Shown here one piece after another: positions 8,732 to 17,433 of a stretch of DNA of 64,000 bases. The number at the start of each line of letters is the position of its first letter. Position 1 is the stretch's first letter. The notes beneath the pieces were generated by a model, which saw nothing but the letters and a program-made list of their open reading frames with translations, did not search any database and had not been told where the DNA came from. The stretch lies in NCBI RefSeq assembly GCF_900108945.1, contig NZ_FNYE01000010.1:124001-188000 (forward strand). The letters are read 5' to 3'. Position numbers and translations under genes: made by a program. Origin of the DNA: Paraburkholderia diazotrophica (GTDB taxonomy: Bacteria; Pseudomonadota; Gammaproteobacteria; Burkholderiales; Burkholderiaceae).

Positions 8732-9892
8732 CTATCCGAACCGGACGCAATAAACAGGCGGCAAATGCGCTGAAATCAATTGCCAGCTTTCGCCACCGTC
8801 GCCGGATGTCCATAGCGCGCCCGTGGTCGATCCCATCGCGAGGCACATGCCCGAGTCATCGACAGCGAGGCCGTGCCGATACACGAGGTCGTACGCCGGT
8901 GCAGGCGGCAACCCATTGGAGAAACGCTCGAACGTGCGGCCGCCGTCGAGTGTGCGCGTGACGACCAGCCGGCCGTCCACCGGGATGCGGCACTGGTCCT
9001 TCACTGCGGGCACGAACCACGCGATGTCCGGCTCGCGCGGATGGACGGCAACGGCGAAGCCGAAGCTCGATGGCTGCGCTTCGATCCGCTGCCAGTGCGC
9101 GGCGCCATCGGTCGAGCGGAAGATTGCGCAGTGATGCTGCGTCCACAGCACATCCGGGTTTGCCGCGCATTGCACGACGCGGTGCGGGTCTTGCACGTTA
9201 GCATCGCCGCGCCGCTCCGGCGGCATGTAGTCGGCCTCCATGCCGTCGGCGCTCACGCGCCAGGTAGCGCCGCTGTCGTGGGTTTGCCAGACGCCGCCGC
9301 ACGACACGCCGATGGTCACATGCCGGCTGTCGCGCGGATCGACCATCACGGAATGGATGCCCGCAGCGTCATAGCCGCCTCCGAACCACTCGCGGCGCTC
9401 CGGGCGATCCCACAGCGAACGGTTGAGCACCCATGTGTCGCCCCCATCGTCGGAACGGAAGAGTCCGCCGGGAATCGTGCCGGCCCACAAGACGCCCGGC
9501 TCGTCCGGGCCGCCCGTTTCGAGCGACCAGATTTGCTGAAGTGTCCAGGGAGGGGACGGCTGGCTCGGCGCGGCGGTGCCCGCAGCGTCCGCGCTCGCGT
9601 CGGCACTCGCGTGCGCGCCGTCACCGGCACGCGTCTCGCCGGCAGGCTGCGGCGGATAGACGGGAACTGCGCACTCTTCCCAATCCGTCATGCCCGCGCG
9701 CCGGCGATGCAGTTTCACGCCGAAGTGGCCGAGATTGAGCGCGGCATACAGCGTTCCATCGCGCGGATCAGGCAGTACCATGCTCACCGGCTCGCCGGCA
9801 AAATACGGCTCACCGAGCGTCCATCCGCCTTTGCCATCGGTTTGCAAAACAAACAGTCCCTTGCGGGTCGCGACAAGCAATCGATCGCTCAT
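8732..9892 (-). CDS. BNR/Asp-box beta-propeller protein (sialidase-like, VPS10-type)
   Basis: Protein of 386 residues made of repeated Asp-box hairpins: SDDGGDTW, THDSGATW, STDGAAHW, TRTLDGGRTF and SGDGGESW mark successive propeller blades. It opens with LLVATRKGLFVLQTD and has no signal peptide, so it is probably cytosolic. Such proteins are often labelled exo-alpha-sialidase, but the catalytic Arg triad and Tyr/Glu of true sialidases are not evident, so binding or scaffolding is just as likely. A low-complexity Ala/Asp/Ser stretch near residues 85-110 is inserted between blades. It lies 82 bases downstream of a MoaD/ThiS-like gene on the same strand, suggesting an operon. Confidence 0.78.
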   Translation of the reverse strand: MSDRLLVATRKGLFVLQTDGKGGWTLGEPYFAGEPVSMVLPDPRDGTLYAALNLGHFGVKLHRRRAGMTDWEECAVPVYPPQPAGETRAGDGAHASADASADAAGTAAPSQPSPPWTLQQIWSLETGGPDEPGVLWAGTIPGGLFRSDDGGDTWVLNRSLWDRPERREWFGGGYDAAGIHSVMVDPRDSRHVTIGVSCGGVWQTHDSGATWRVSADGMEADYMPPERRGDANVQDPHRVVQCAANPDVLWTQHHCAIFRSTDGAAHWQRIEAQPSSFGFAVAVHPREPDIAWFVPAVKDQCRIPVDGRLVVTRTLDGGRTFERFSNGLPPAPAYDLVYRHGLAVDDSGMCLAMGSTTGALWTSGDGGESWQLISAHLPPVYCVRFG

Positions 9893-9974
9893 GTCGAGTG
9901 TCTCCTGTCGGCCAGCGTTTGCGCTTCAGCGCTTATCCTGGCCTCATGCAAAACTCGAGTGTGGATGAAACCCG

Positions 9975-10244
9975 TTATCCGCCCGACAACGCATGCACGA
10001 CGTAAACCCGGCTTTGTTCGCCCAGCGCATCGGACAGACGTTGCCGATCGCGCACCGGCCGGCCGTCGACAAACACTGCGAGATGGCGCCGCAGCGAGCC
10101 CTGATCGTCAAGAATGTAGCAGCGCAGTCGAGGCTGGTCGGCGAATACGGCATCTAACGCTTCGCCGACCGTGCGCGCGTCGACCTCTCGCTCGGGCGTT
10201 GCGATATGCCGCTGAATCGAAGCAGCGAAGAAGATGTGCGCCAT
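9975..10244 (-). CDS. MoaD/ThiS-family ubiquitin-like protein
   Basis: An 89-residue beta-grasp protein. It opens MAHIFFAASIQRH, has the family middle (DQGSLRRHLAVFVDGRPVRDRQ) and ends in a Gly-Gly tail (HALSGG), the feature that is adenylated and thiocarboxylated or conjugated in MoaD, ThiS and the SAMP proteins. No moaE, thiG or E1-like adenylating enzyme is encoded next to it. The only partner is the downstream BNR-propeller gene on the same strand. This makes a dedicated sulfur-carrier or modifier role possible but unproven. The start at 10244 was chosen because the open frame upstream has no family character. Confidence 0.75.
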   Translation of the reverse strand: MAHIFFAASIQRHIATPEREVDARTVGEALDAVFADQPRLRCYILDDQGSLRRHLAVFVDGRPVRDRQRLSDALGEQSRVYVVHALSGG

Positions 10245-10592
10245 GTCGGGGTAGAGGCGCGGGAATGGCCGCGTCCGCTGGTTCTGTAGTTTAGGCGATC
10301 CGCTGTGTGCTTCGTGGCATCGCCATACACCAGAGCGTCGCGAGGTCTTCGAGGTCGAGTCGGTTCGCCATCTCGGGGGCGGCGCAGCGTAATCGTCGCG
10401 ATTGGACCGGCGATGGTGCGGCCTCTCGACGTCAGTCACTTTGCGTGATTCGTTCTTGAGTGCAACAGCCGTGGGCCATTGCATCGCGATGGCTGGTCAG
10501 CGTGTTCAAGACGCGCCATATGCCGGTTCCCGATCATGTACAGGTGCTCGAATATCATCAGGCCTTTGCGCTAGCCAGCCGCTTCGCTTCAG
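10245..10592. other. Intergenic region, no gene seen
   Basis: About 350 bases between the MoaD-like gene and the 3' end of the serine hydrolase gene. No open frame with family texture, no hairpin with a T-run, and no tRNA fold was recognised. It should contain the promoter of the MoaD-like/BNR pair. Confidence 0.45.
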
Positions 10593-11846
10593 CTAAGGCC
10601 GTCCCTCGCTCGGCACTTCCGATGCCTTGCTGAGTTCTCCCATGAGGACCCGCGCGATGGCGTTGGCGGGCGGGCGGCCATCGGGCGCCGCAGCCGTCGT
10701 CGCCCATGTGACGATCGTCGTTTTCGTTGCCGGATCGTAGCCCATGAACGTATTGAATCCGGGTATTTCGCCCGTGTGTCCGTAAAACGTGCCGAATTTC
10801 GCAAGGCCGAGGCAGTAACTGGCCGCCGCCGGATCAGACGGCTGGATCGACTGGCAACTGGCAAGCCTTTGTGCCTGCAGATCGGCGTTCAGATAGCCCC
10901 CGCCCACCATCCGCTGCACGTACGCCGCCAGTTCCTTCGCGGTCGAGATGCCCGAGCCGGCAGTCCAGGCCCAGGATGTGCTCACGCCCGTCACATCGGT
11001 GGGTTGCAACGTCCCGTTCTTCGCGGCTGCCTGACGCTCAGGCGATAGCTCGTCGCTGCTGGCCGTCTCGACATTGGTGCCCCACTGATAGCCATGCGGC
11101 GCCGGCGCGGGCAACGATGAATTGTCCTGCGGCGGAAGGAACGTATCCGTCAAGCCGAGTGGCGTAAAAAGACGCGCCTTCATTGCATCGGCCGCGCTCA
11201 TCCCGGTTAGCTGCTCGATGACGAGTCCGAGCAACACCGTATTCGTATTCGAATAGCGAAAATCCGCCCCCGGCGCGAAATACACCGGCTGACCAAACCC
11301 GATGTCCAGCAGTTCCGTGGTGGTCCACACCTTGTTCGGCTGCGAATCGAGCGTCTGGTTGAACGCGATACTGGTCGAATAGTTGTAGAGACCGCTGCGC
11401 ATCGTCAGCAACTGCTCGATGGTGATCTGGTTGCCGTTGGGCACGTTCGCGACGTATTTGCCGATGGGGTCGTTCAGATTTAGCTTCCCTTCCTGCACGA
11501 GTTGCAGAATCACCGTGCCAGTCCAGGTTTTCGTCACGCTGCCGACGCGGAAGTGAGCGGTCGTCGGTATCGGTGTATTTGTGCCTCGCACTGCCGTTCC
11601 GAACGATTCGAGCCAGTCGCCGTTTGGCGACTGCACATACACGACGGCACCCGATGTCATCGTGTCTGCGAGCAATGCGTTGATCTGCGGGCGTGCGGCC
11701 GTCGCGAACGCCGGCTCGCCCGAGGCCGGCGTGTCGCCACCACCGCAACCGGGAACCGTCGCACCCATTGCAGTTGCCAGTACAACCGCATAGAAGCCAC
11801 GCGAAAACACACGCGCTGAGTACTTAACAAAGCGGGAAGTTGCCAT
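10593..11846 (-). CDS. Serine hydrolase, class C beta-lactamase/DD-peptidase fold, lipoprotein
   Basis: Exported 417-residue hydrolase. The three active-site motifs are visible: SVTK (Ser103/Lys106), YSN (Tyr198) and HTG near residue 365. The N-terminus is a signal peptide ending in a lipobox-like VPGC followed by GGGD, so it is probably a lipoprotein. Members of this family act as D,D-peptidases, esterases or D-stereospecific peptidases; a true beta-lactamase role is not implied. It sits alone with non-coding DNA on both sides. The substrate is unknown. Confidence 0.85.
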   Translation of the reverse strand: MATSRFVKYSARVFSRGFYAVVLATAMGATVPGCGGGDTPASGEPAFATAARPQINALLADTMTSGAVVYVQSPNGDWLESFGTAVRGTNTPIPTTAHFRVGSVTKTWTGTVILQLVQEGKLNLNDPIGKYVANVPNGNQITIEQLLTMRSGLYNYSTSIAFNQTLDSQPNKVWTTTELLDIGFGQPVYFAPGADFRYSNTNTVLLGLVIEQLTGMSAADAMKARLFTPLGLTDTFLPPQDNSSLPAPAPHGYQWGTNVETASSDELSPERQAAAKNGTLQPTDVTGVSTSWAWTAGSGISTAKELAAYVQRMVGGGYLNADLQAQRLASCQSIQPSDPAAASYCLGLAKFGTFYGHTGEIPGFNTFMGYDPATKTTIVTWATTAAAPDGRPPANAIARVLMGELSKASEVPSEGRP

Positions 11847-12177
11847 TGTTTTTTCCCTTCATGATCCTGACGCGACGTCGCGATGGCCGGTACAGCATCG
11901 CTGGATACAGGCTGCTTCACGAGCGCGCTCGATCCGAAATGGACAACCTCAGGAGACCGCGCTGCACGTCGGCTTTCGGCGCTGTCGCCTTTCGTTTTTT
12001 TCCGTGCGTGCTGAACAACTATAGGACGTGGATTGCGAATCGGCGTGCAATTTATGGGAGCGAGAATCAGCTGCCGCGTTCGCCGTTTTCTCCTTGCAGC
12101 GGAAACTCAAGATGGCTTCGTTAGATGCGCGAGTCCTTTTCATCGCACGCAGGATGAGCAGCCCCAGGACGATCTCA
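11847..12177. other. Intergenic region, no gene seen
   Basis: About 330 bases upstream of the serine hydrolase and downstream of the SGNH hydrolase gene. Nothing recognisable on either strand; it presumably holds the serine hydrolase promoter. Confidence 0.45.
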
Positions 12178-13431
12178 TCACCTGAGGCTATTCAGGTCCA
12201 ATGCGTCAGCGATCGCCTGCATGCCAGCGTCGTTCGGATGCAGGTTATCGCCACTGTTGAAAGCCGGCAGGAAAGACGCTGAGTCAGCGGGATCGCTCAC
12301 GGCGCGAGCCTGGTCCAGCACGGCATCACAGCCGCTCGACGGGCCCAGCACAAACGCGTTGATCTGTCCGCGTGCCGCTTCGGTTGCAGGTGTCCAGAAC
12401 GGCGTGCCGCGAAACGGTGTGAGCGTAGAGCAGATGACCTTGACGCCGACCCGATGCGCACGGGCGATCAATTGTTGAAACGCGCCGATCAGGTCCTGTG
12501 CGCTGGATGGCGCCGGGCTGTTGAGGTTATTGACGGCATCGTCGGAGACGATGATCCACTTCACTCCCGGCTGGCCCAACGCGTCGCGGTCGAAGCGCTT
12601 GAGGCCGTCTTCACCGCCGCCATCGCTGAAAAAGGTATTGCCACTGATTCCCTCGTTCAGTACACCGACCGCCATGCCGGCGTTGAACAGACGCACGGCA
12701 AGATCGTTCGGCCAGCGGTGATTAGCGTTGCTGCTGGATGCGCGCCCCTCGGTGACCGACCCGCCGAATGCCACCACGGCGCCCGTTGCGTGCGCGTTCT
12801 GGACATCGACGTTCGTCAAAAAATAGTAGGCCTGACCGGCGGGATTAGTGGTGGAGCCGGTGAAAGCCGGATCGGCGCCGACGTTGCCCGGCGCGACATA
12901 GACGTCCTGCAGCGAGCCGTCGTGACCCGTCGGGCGCGGCGGCGCTGCGCCGGGCAGATACAGGCTGACGGCAATATCCGCGAGTGGCGGCACGTCGAAG
13001 GAAACAGGGTCGCTTGCGATCGATGCGCCTGCGGGCAGCGTCACGCTTTGTTGGCCGCCGAACGTCAGCGTTCTGGTACTGCTGGCGACCGTAACGGAAC
13101 CCTTGTCGCGCAGAGCAACATAAGCGTTGCCGATCACGACTGCCTCGCTCCCGTAAAGGTTCGACAGCTGCACACGCACGGCAGACCCGCCAATGCTGGT
13201 GTGCACAATCTGACGCACGGTCTCGTTGTTGAAGCCCGGTCCGTCAGTGACCCATGGTGCGACAGCCCATGTACCGACCCACGGGATCGACGACGTGCCG
13301 ACGGATGTCGAGCTATCAGACACGCCTCCACCACCCCCGCCACAGGAAAGACAGGCCACCGCGAAAAGCGCGATCAGCGCGCGTCGAGACCACGCGCCAG
13401 TACTATCGGCCAAGCGTTGCAATGGGTCCAT
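12178..13431 (-). CDS. SGNH/GDSL-type secreted hydrolase with altered catalytic block
   Basis: Exported protein of 417 residues. The signal peptide ends with a lipobox-like CLSC followed by six glycines. An N-terminal beta-sandwich (WVGTWAVAPW...VRVQLSNLYGSEAV) is typical of SGNH hydrolases acting on polysaccharides or their esters. The catalytic domain begins at AFGGSVTEGR (residues 221-230), where the usual GDS is GGS; the Ser225 nucleophile remains. The block III region reads VSDDAVNNLNSP instead of the common EGVNDIG-type motif, and the final DNLHPNDAG provides the Asp/His pair. Reduced or altered activity is possible. It stands alone. Confidence 0.82.
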   Translation of the reverse strand: MDPLQRLADSTGAWSRRALIALFAVACLSCGGGGGGVSDSSTSVGTSSIPWVGTWAVAPWVTDGPGFNNETVRQIVHTSIGGSAVRVQLSNLYGSEAVVIGNAYVALRDKGSVTVASSTRTLTFGGQQSVTLPAGASIASDPVSFDVPPLADIAVSLYLPGAAPPRPTGHDGSLQDVYVAPGNVGADPAFTGSTTNPAGQAYYFLTNVDVQNAHATGAVVAFGGSVTEGRASSSNANHRWPNDLAVRLFNAGMAVGVLNEGISGNTFFSDGGGEDGLKRFDRDALGQPGVKWIIVSDDAVNNLNSPAPSSAQDLIGAFQQLIARAHRVGVKVICSTLTPFRGTPFWTPATEAARGQINAFVLGPSSGCDAVLDQARAVSDPADSASFLPAFNSGDNLHPNDAGMQAIADALDLNSLR

Positions 13432-14024
13432 GGGTGCCTCTCGAAGCGGTCAGGCGAACCGCAAGAACGTCAACCTGCACGCGAACAATCGCTTCGATGA
13501 AGTCAGCACCTTTCATACCCGCAGGTCTTGTTGCGTCGGAAATTCACCGATTACCGCCCTCTACGGTCAGCTTGCGGACGCGGCTGCGAGATCCAGGGCC
13601 TGCCGCGCAGGCCATACGCGCGACTGAGTGAAGATCGAATATGCAGGGACCGTTTGTACCCGGCTCTGGATGGAAACGGAGAACAAGGAGGCGGCAAATC
13701 GATAGCGGCCTCGCCAAAGAACGGTGCGTACCGCAGCGTGCATCTGCGCAAAGGAGCGCCCATTCAGTTACCTTTATGGCGTGGTGCTGGACCGCTCACG
13801 AACCGATCAACATCTGACTTTTCCGGCGCAGTGTGGCGTTCCGGCAGCCGCGCGACGCGACAGTGGGCTGGCCCAAAACGCCGCGCGCAGTCTTCGAACG
13901 ATACGAAGGAACAACGTCAATACGCGATTTTTCGACGCCGCCTGTCCATCAGCGAGCGGCCCGTGCGTCATTGTGATGGCGGCGCGATGGGATCGACCGC
14001 CTCAACCCCATGACGGAGGCTCAT
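13432..14024. other. Intergenic region, no gene seen
   Basis: About 590 bases between the divergent SGNH hydrolase and YCII/ECF genes. Open frames here are Arg/Ser-rich without domain character. Promoters for both directions are expected; GGAGG at 14015-14019 is the YCII ribosome site. Confidence 0.45.
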
Positions 14025-14393
14025 ATGCAATACCTGTTGATGATCTATTCGGAAGAAAACCGCTGGAGCCAGATGACCGACAGCGAGCGGCAGCAAGGCG
14101 TCGCCGCGTATCAGGCGTACACCGAATCGTTGAAAAAAGCCGAGGCGCTGGTAGGCGCCAACCGGCTACAGCATACGAATACGGCCACCACGGTGCGGCT
14201 CGTCGACGGCAAGCCCCAGGTGCTCGACGGACCGTATTCCGATTCGAAGGAGCAGCTCGCTGGCTATTACCTGATCGACGTGCCCAACCTGGACGCGGCG
14301 ATCGCGTGGGCGTCGCGTTGTCCCGGCGCGGCGCACGGCATGATGGAAGTGCGCCCGGTCTGGACCGCTCCCTACGAGGCGCCATCTGCATGA
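14025..14393 (+). CDS. YCII/DGPF-domain protein
   Basis: A 122-residue YCII-related (DGPF) protein. It begins MQYLLMIYSEENRW and carries the family motif as LDGPYSDSKEQLAGYYLIDV, where DGPF becomes DGPY. Such proteins are consistently encoded with ECF42 sigma factors, and the stop here overlaps the sigma gene start by four bases (ATGA). The start at 14025 has GGAGG six bases upstream; an ATG at 14010 lies ahead of that site. Function is unknown: a small-molecule or stress-signal sensor for the sigma factor is a guess. The fold is a ferredoxin-like dimer. Confidence 0.85.
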   Translation: MQYLLMIYSEENRWSQMTDSERQQGVAAYQAYTESLKKAEALVGANRLQHTNTATTVRLVDGKPQVLDGPYSDSKEQLAGYYLIDVPNLDAAIAWASRCPGAAHGMMEVRPVWTAPYEAPSA

Positions 14394-15649
14394 GCCTGTC
14401 CGGCTGCGGCCACGACGCTGACGGCGCCGCGCGTTCGATTGCCGAGGCCGTCGCTCGCCGCAGTTACGGCAAGCTCGTCGCGCTGCTGGCCATGCGCACG
14501 CGCGACGTCGCCGCAGCCGAGGACGCGCTCGCCGACGCCTTTGCTGCCGCGCTCGCGGACTGGCCGGAGCGCGGCTGCCCCGCGAATCCCGAAGCGTGGC
14601 TGATGACGGTTGCGCGCCGCCGGGCGATCGACGGCGCACGCCATCATCGTATCGGCGGCGACGTGGCGAACCAGCTTGCGATTCTCGCCGACGAAATCGA
14701 CGAGCATGAAGCAGGCGCACTGCCCGACCGGCGACTTGCGCTGCTGTTCGCGTGCACGCACCCTGCCCTCGAAGCCGCGATCCGCACACCGCTGATGCTG
14801 CAGGTGGTGCTGGGACTCGAAGCGAAGACGATTGCGTCCGCGTTCCTGATGTCGCCGGCCGCGATGAGCAAGCGCCTCGTGCGCGCGAAGAACAAGATTC
14901 GCGAAGCGGGCATACCGTTCAGCGTGCCCGAGCGCGAGGAGTTGCCCGGCCGGCTCGCTGCCGTGCTGGAAGCCGTCTATGCGACGTATGCGGAAGGCTG
15001 GACCGACCCGGTCGGCGGCGATACCGGCCGGCGCGATCTTACCGGCGAGGCGCTGTTCCTTGCGCAACTGCTAGTCGAACTGCTGCCCGACGAGCCGGAG
15101 ACGCTGGGTCTGCTTGCGCTGATGCTGTACGCGCAGGCGCGTTGCGACGCGCGACGCGATGCGGCCGGCGACTATGTGCCGCTATCGGCTCAAGACCCGG
15201 CGACGTGGAACGCGCCGATGATCGACGCAGCCGACGCATTGCTGCGGCGCGCGAACGCCTTCAACGCAATCGGACGCTTTCAGCTCGAGGCCGCGCTGCA
15301 GTCGGCGCACGTGTACCGATGCCGGACGCATCGGCCGAACTGGGATGAGGTCGTGCAACTCTATGACGCGCTGCTCGCGATTGCAGCATCGCCCGTGGTC
15401 GCGGTGAACCGCGCGCTCGCGCTGGCGGAACGCGATGGCCCGCAGGCGGCGCTCGATGCGCTCGAACCGTATGCCGACGATCCGCGGCTGGCCGACTACC
15501 AGCCATACTGGGCCGCGCGCGCCGATCTTCTCGCGCGTGCCGGCGCGACGGCGGAAGCGCTCGGCGCGTACGATCTCGCGATTGGCCTTGAACGCGATCC
15601 GGCCGTGCGCCGTTTCCTGCAGCGCAAGCGCACGGCGCTGTCATCGTGA
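14390..15649 (+). CDS. ECF42-type RNA polymerase sigma factor with C-terminal TPR-like extension
   Basis: Alternative sigma factor of 419 residues. Residues 1-170 hold sigma region 2 (AAAEDALADAFAAALADWPERG, then PEAWLMTVARRRAIDGAR) and region 4 (TIASAFLMSPAAMSKRLVRAKNKIREAG). The long C-terminal half is helical and TPR-like (VVAVNRALALAERDGPQAALDAL...), the mark of the ECF42 group, which has no classical anti-sigma factor and depends on this extension. Translational coupling with the YCII gene by a 4-base overlap matches known ECF42 loci. The genes it controls are unknown; in this family the YCII genes themselves are usual targets. Confidence 0.88.
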   Translation: MSLSGCGHDADGAARSIAEAVARRSYGKLVALLAMRTRDVAAAEDALADAFAAALADWPERGCPANPEAWLMTVARRRAIDGARHHRIGGDVANQLAILADEIDEHEAGALPDRRLALLFACTHPALEAAIRTPLMLQVVLGLEAKTIASAFLMSPAAMSKRLVRAKNKIREAGIPFSVPEREELPGRLAAVLEAVYATYAEGWTDPVGGDTGRRDLTGEALFLAQLLVELLPDEPETLGLLALMLYAQARCDARRDAAGDYVPLSAQDPATWNAPMIDAADALLRRANAFNAIGRFQLEAALQSAHVYRCRTHRPNWDEVVQLYDALLAIAASPVVAVNRALALAERDGPQAALDALEPYADDPRLADYQPYWAARADLLARAGATAEALGAYDLAIGLERDPAVRRFLQRKRTALSS

Positions 15650-16101
15650 GCAGCTAGAAGAGCGCCTTGCGTTTGCCACGCAAGCTGGCAAGCCATCAAC
15701 TAACGCGCCTCAGTCAACACAAAACACCCGTCCTCATCGAGGCGCCCTCCTGGGAAGCCAACGTCCCCGTTCTATTGGACCAAAGTCTCATTGACCGTCC
15801 CTAAGTTCGCGTGTCTGATTAGTGGAAAGGTTCACGCGTCCGTGACCTGGTCCGCGCCAGCGTAACTACTAATGACCGGCAGATTCAGTTTATCGCACGG
15901 GTCGAGGCCGGCCGCCATCCAGCCTCGCGCGATCAGACAGCTCTGCAACGGCGCCGGCCGCGATCCCAGGACGACACGCGAGGAAGTGACCGCGGGCAAG
16001 CGCAGCCGCGTGCGCCGCTCGGAAAGCCTCCTTCGCCTGCCGCCTGACGACCCGCGAACACCTTGGTCTCCGACGCAATGTGAATCGTAGGGAGAGCAAT
16101 C
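15650..16101. other. Intergenic region, no gene seen
   Basis: About 450 bases with no supportable gene. It carries the promoter of the DUF2254/carbonic anhydrase pair; a GGGAG precedes the ATG at 16102. Confidence 0.45.
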
Positions 16102-17415
16102 ATGGACTGGAATCGCTGGTACAGCTTGAAGAGCTATTTGAGAACTTCGCTGTGGACTGTGCCGCTCATCGCAGTCGCGATCTATGCCGTGCTAAAGCCG
16201 CTCACTGAAATGGTGGGAAGGTGGATGATCAGACAAGGATTCCTTGATCCCAAAACCGGTTTTCTCGGGCTGTCGATGACGGGGGCGCGGTCGCTGGTCG
16301 GTGACATCGTTTCCGCAGACCTGGCGTTCCTGGTGTTTACGTTCGGTTCACTGCTGGTCGCAATCCAGGTTGCGGGCGGGCAGTACACTCCGCGGATCAT
16401 CGCGACGACGCTGCTGCGCGATAACATCATCCGCAGCATCTCGGGGCTGTTCGTTTTCTCACTGCTGTTCGCCAACAGGACGCTCGGCTGGATGGGTGAG
16501 AACGAAGTACACCAGCTTCAAGTGTTCATTGCAGCACTATGCGGATTCGCTTCCGTCGTCGCTTTCCTTTTCCTGATCGACTACGCCGCGAAATCACTGC
16601 GTCCCGTAAGCCTCGTGGCTCGTGTCGGAGAGCAAGGGATCGCGGTCATCGAGAGCGTTTATCCTGCCCCGACCAGGGGTGCGATTACGCAGCCGGAACG
16701 CGACAAAGAGCGAGGCATACCCGATCGCATCGTTCGTCAGCGCGGGACGTCCGGCATCGTTCTGGCCGTGAATCTGCAATTGCTGGTAGCCAAGGCGCGG
16801 CGCACTGACGTAGTCATCGAATTCGTGCCGCAAGTCGGCGATTTCGTCGCGGTGGACGACCCCTTGTTTTATCTATACGGGAACGCCGACGCAATCGATG
16901 AGCGCAGGCTGCGCACGTTCGTCGCTTTCGGGACGGAACGCACGATGGAGCAGGACCCGATGTTCGCGTTTCGCATCCTGGTCGATATTGCGCTAAAAGC
17001 ACTGTCGGCGGCGATCAACGATCCGACCACGGCCGTGCTGGCGATCGACCAGTTGCACCGGCTCTTGCGCATGGTGGGCAAACGGTCGCTGCACGTCGAA
17101 GAGATCAAGGATAAGTCGGGACAGGTGCGCGTGATCTTGCGGACGCCCAATTGGGAAGACTTCGTGCATATCAGTTTCCGCGAGATACGCCAGTGTGGCG
17201 TCGGCAGCATTCAAATCGCGCGGCGTCTGCGCGCGGCGATAGAGAACCTCATCCAGAGCCTGCCGGAGCATCGTCATGACGCACTGCGCGTCGAGTTGAT
17301 ACTGCTCGATCGCGCAATCGCATCGAAGCATCCATTTCCCGAGGACCTCGCGTTGGCCCGCATCCCCGACTCGCAAGGGCTCGGAGGTTCGGCGGCCTCC
17401 ACGGCAAACAACTAG
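16102..17415 (+). CDS. DUF2254 integral membrane protein
   Basis: Inner-membrane protein of 437 residues. Four hydrophobic helices lie in the first 175 residues (WTVPLIAVAIYAVL; DLAFLVFTFGSLLVAIQVA, followed by the DUF2254 signature GGQYTPRII; ISGLFVFSLLFA; VAFLFLIDYAA). A cytosolic region follows with ALSAAINDPTTAVLAIDQLHRLL, a strongly conserved family segment. The function of DUF2254 is not established; a channel or transporter is plausible. Carbonic anhydrase starts 18 bases after its stop, suggesting co-transcription and perhaps a role in ion or bicarbonate handling. Confidence 0.82.
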   Translation: MDWNRWYSLKSYLRTSLWTVPLIAVAIYAVLKPLTEMVGRWMIRQGFLDPKTGFLGLSMTGARSLVGDIVSADLAFLVFTFGSLLVAIQVAGGQYTPRIIATTLLRDNIIRSISGLFVFSLLFANRTLGWMGENEVHQLQVFIAALCGFASVVAFLFLIDYAAKSLRPVSLVARVGEQGIAVIESVYPAPTRGAITQPERDKERGIPDRIVRQRGTSGIVLAVNLQLLVAKARRTDVVIEFVPQVGDFVAVDDPLFYLYGNADAIDERRLRTFVAFGTERTMEQDPMFAFRILVDIALKALSAAINDPTTAVLAIDQLHRLLRMVGKRSLHVEEIKDKSGQVRVILRTPNWEDFVHISFREIRQCGVGSIQIARRLRAAIENLIQSLPEHRHDALRVELILLDRAIASKHPFPEDLALARIPDSQGLGGSAASTANN

Positions 17416-17433
17416 TGCTTTCGGAGGCGAGCC

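Noticed and set aside
10593..11846. Calling the serine hydrolase a beta-lactamase resistance gene
   Set aside because: The SxxK/YSN/HTG set is shared with esterases and D,D-peptidases; nothing shows antibiotic hydrolysis and there is no ampR-type neighbour.
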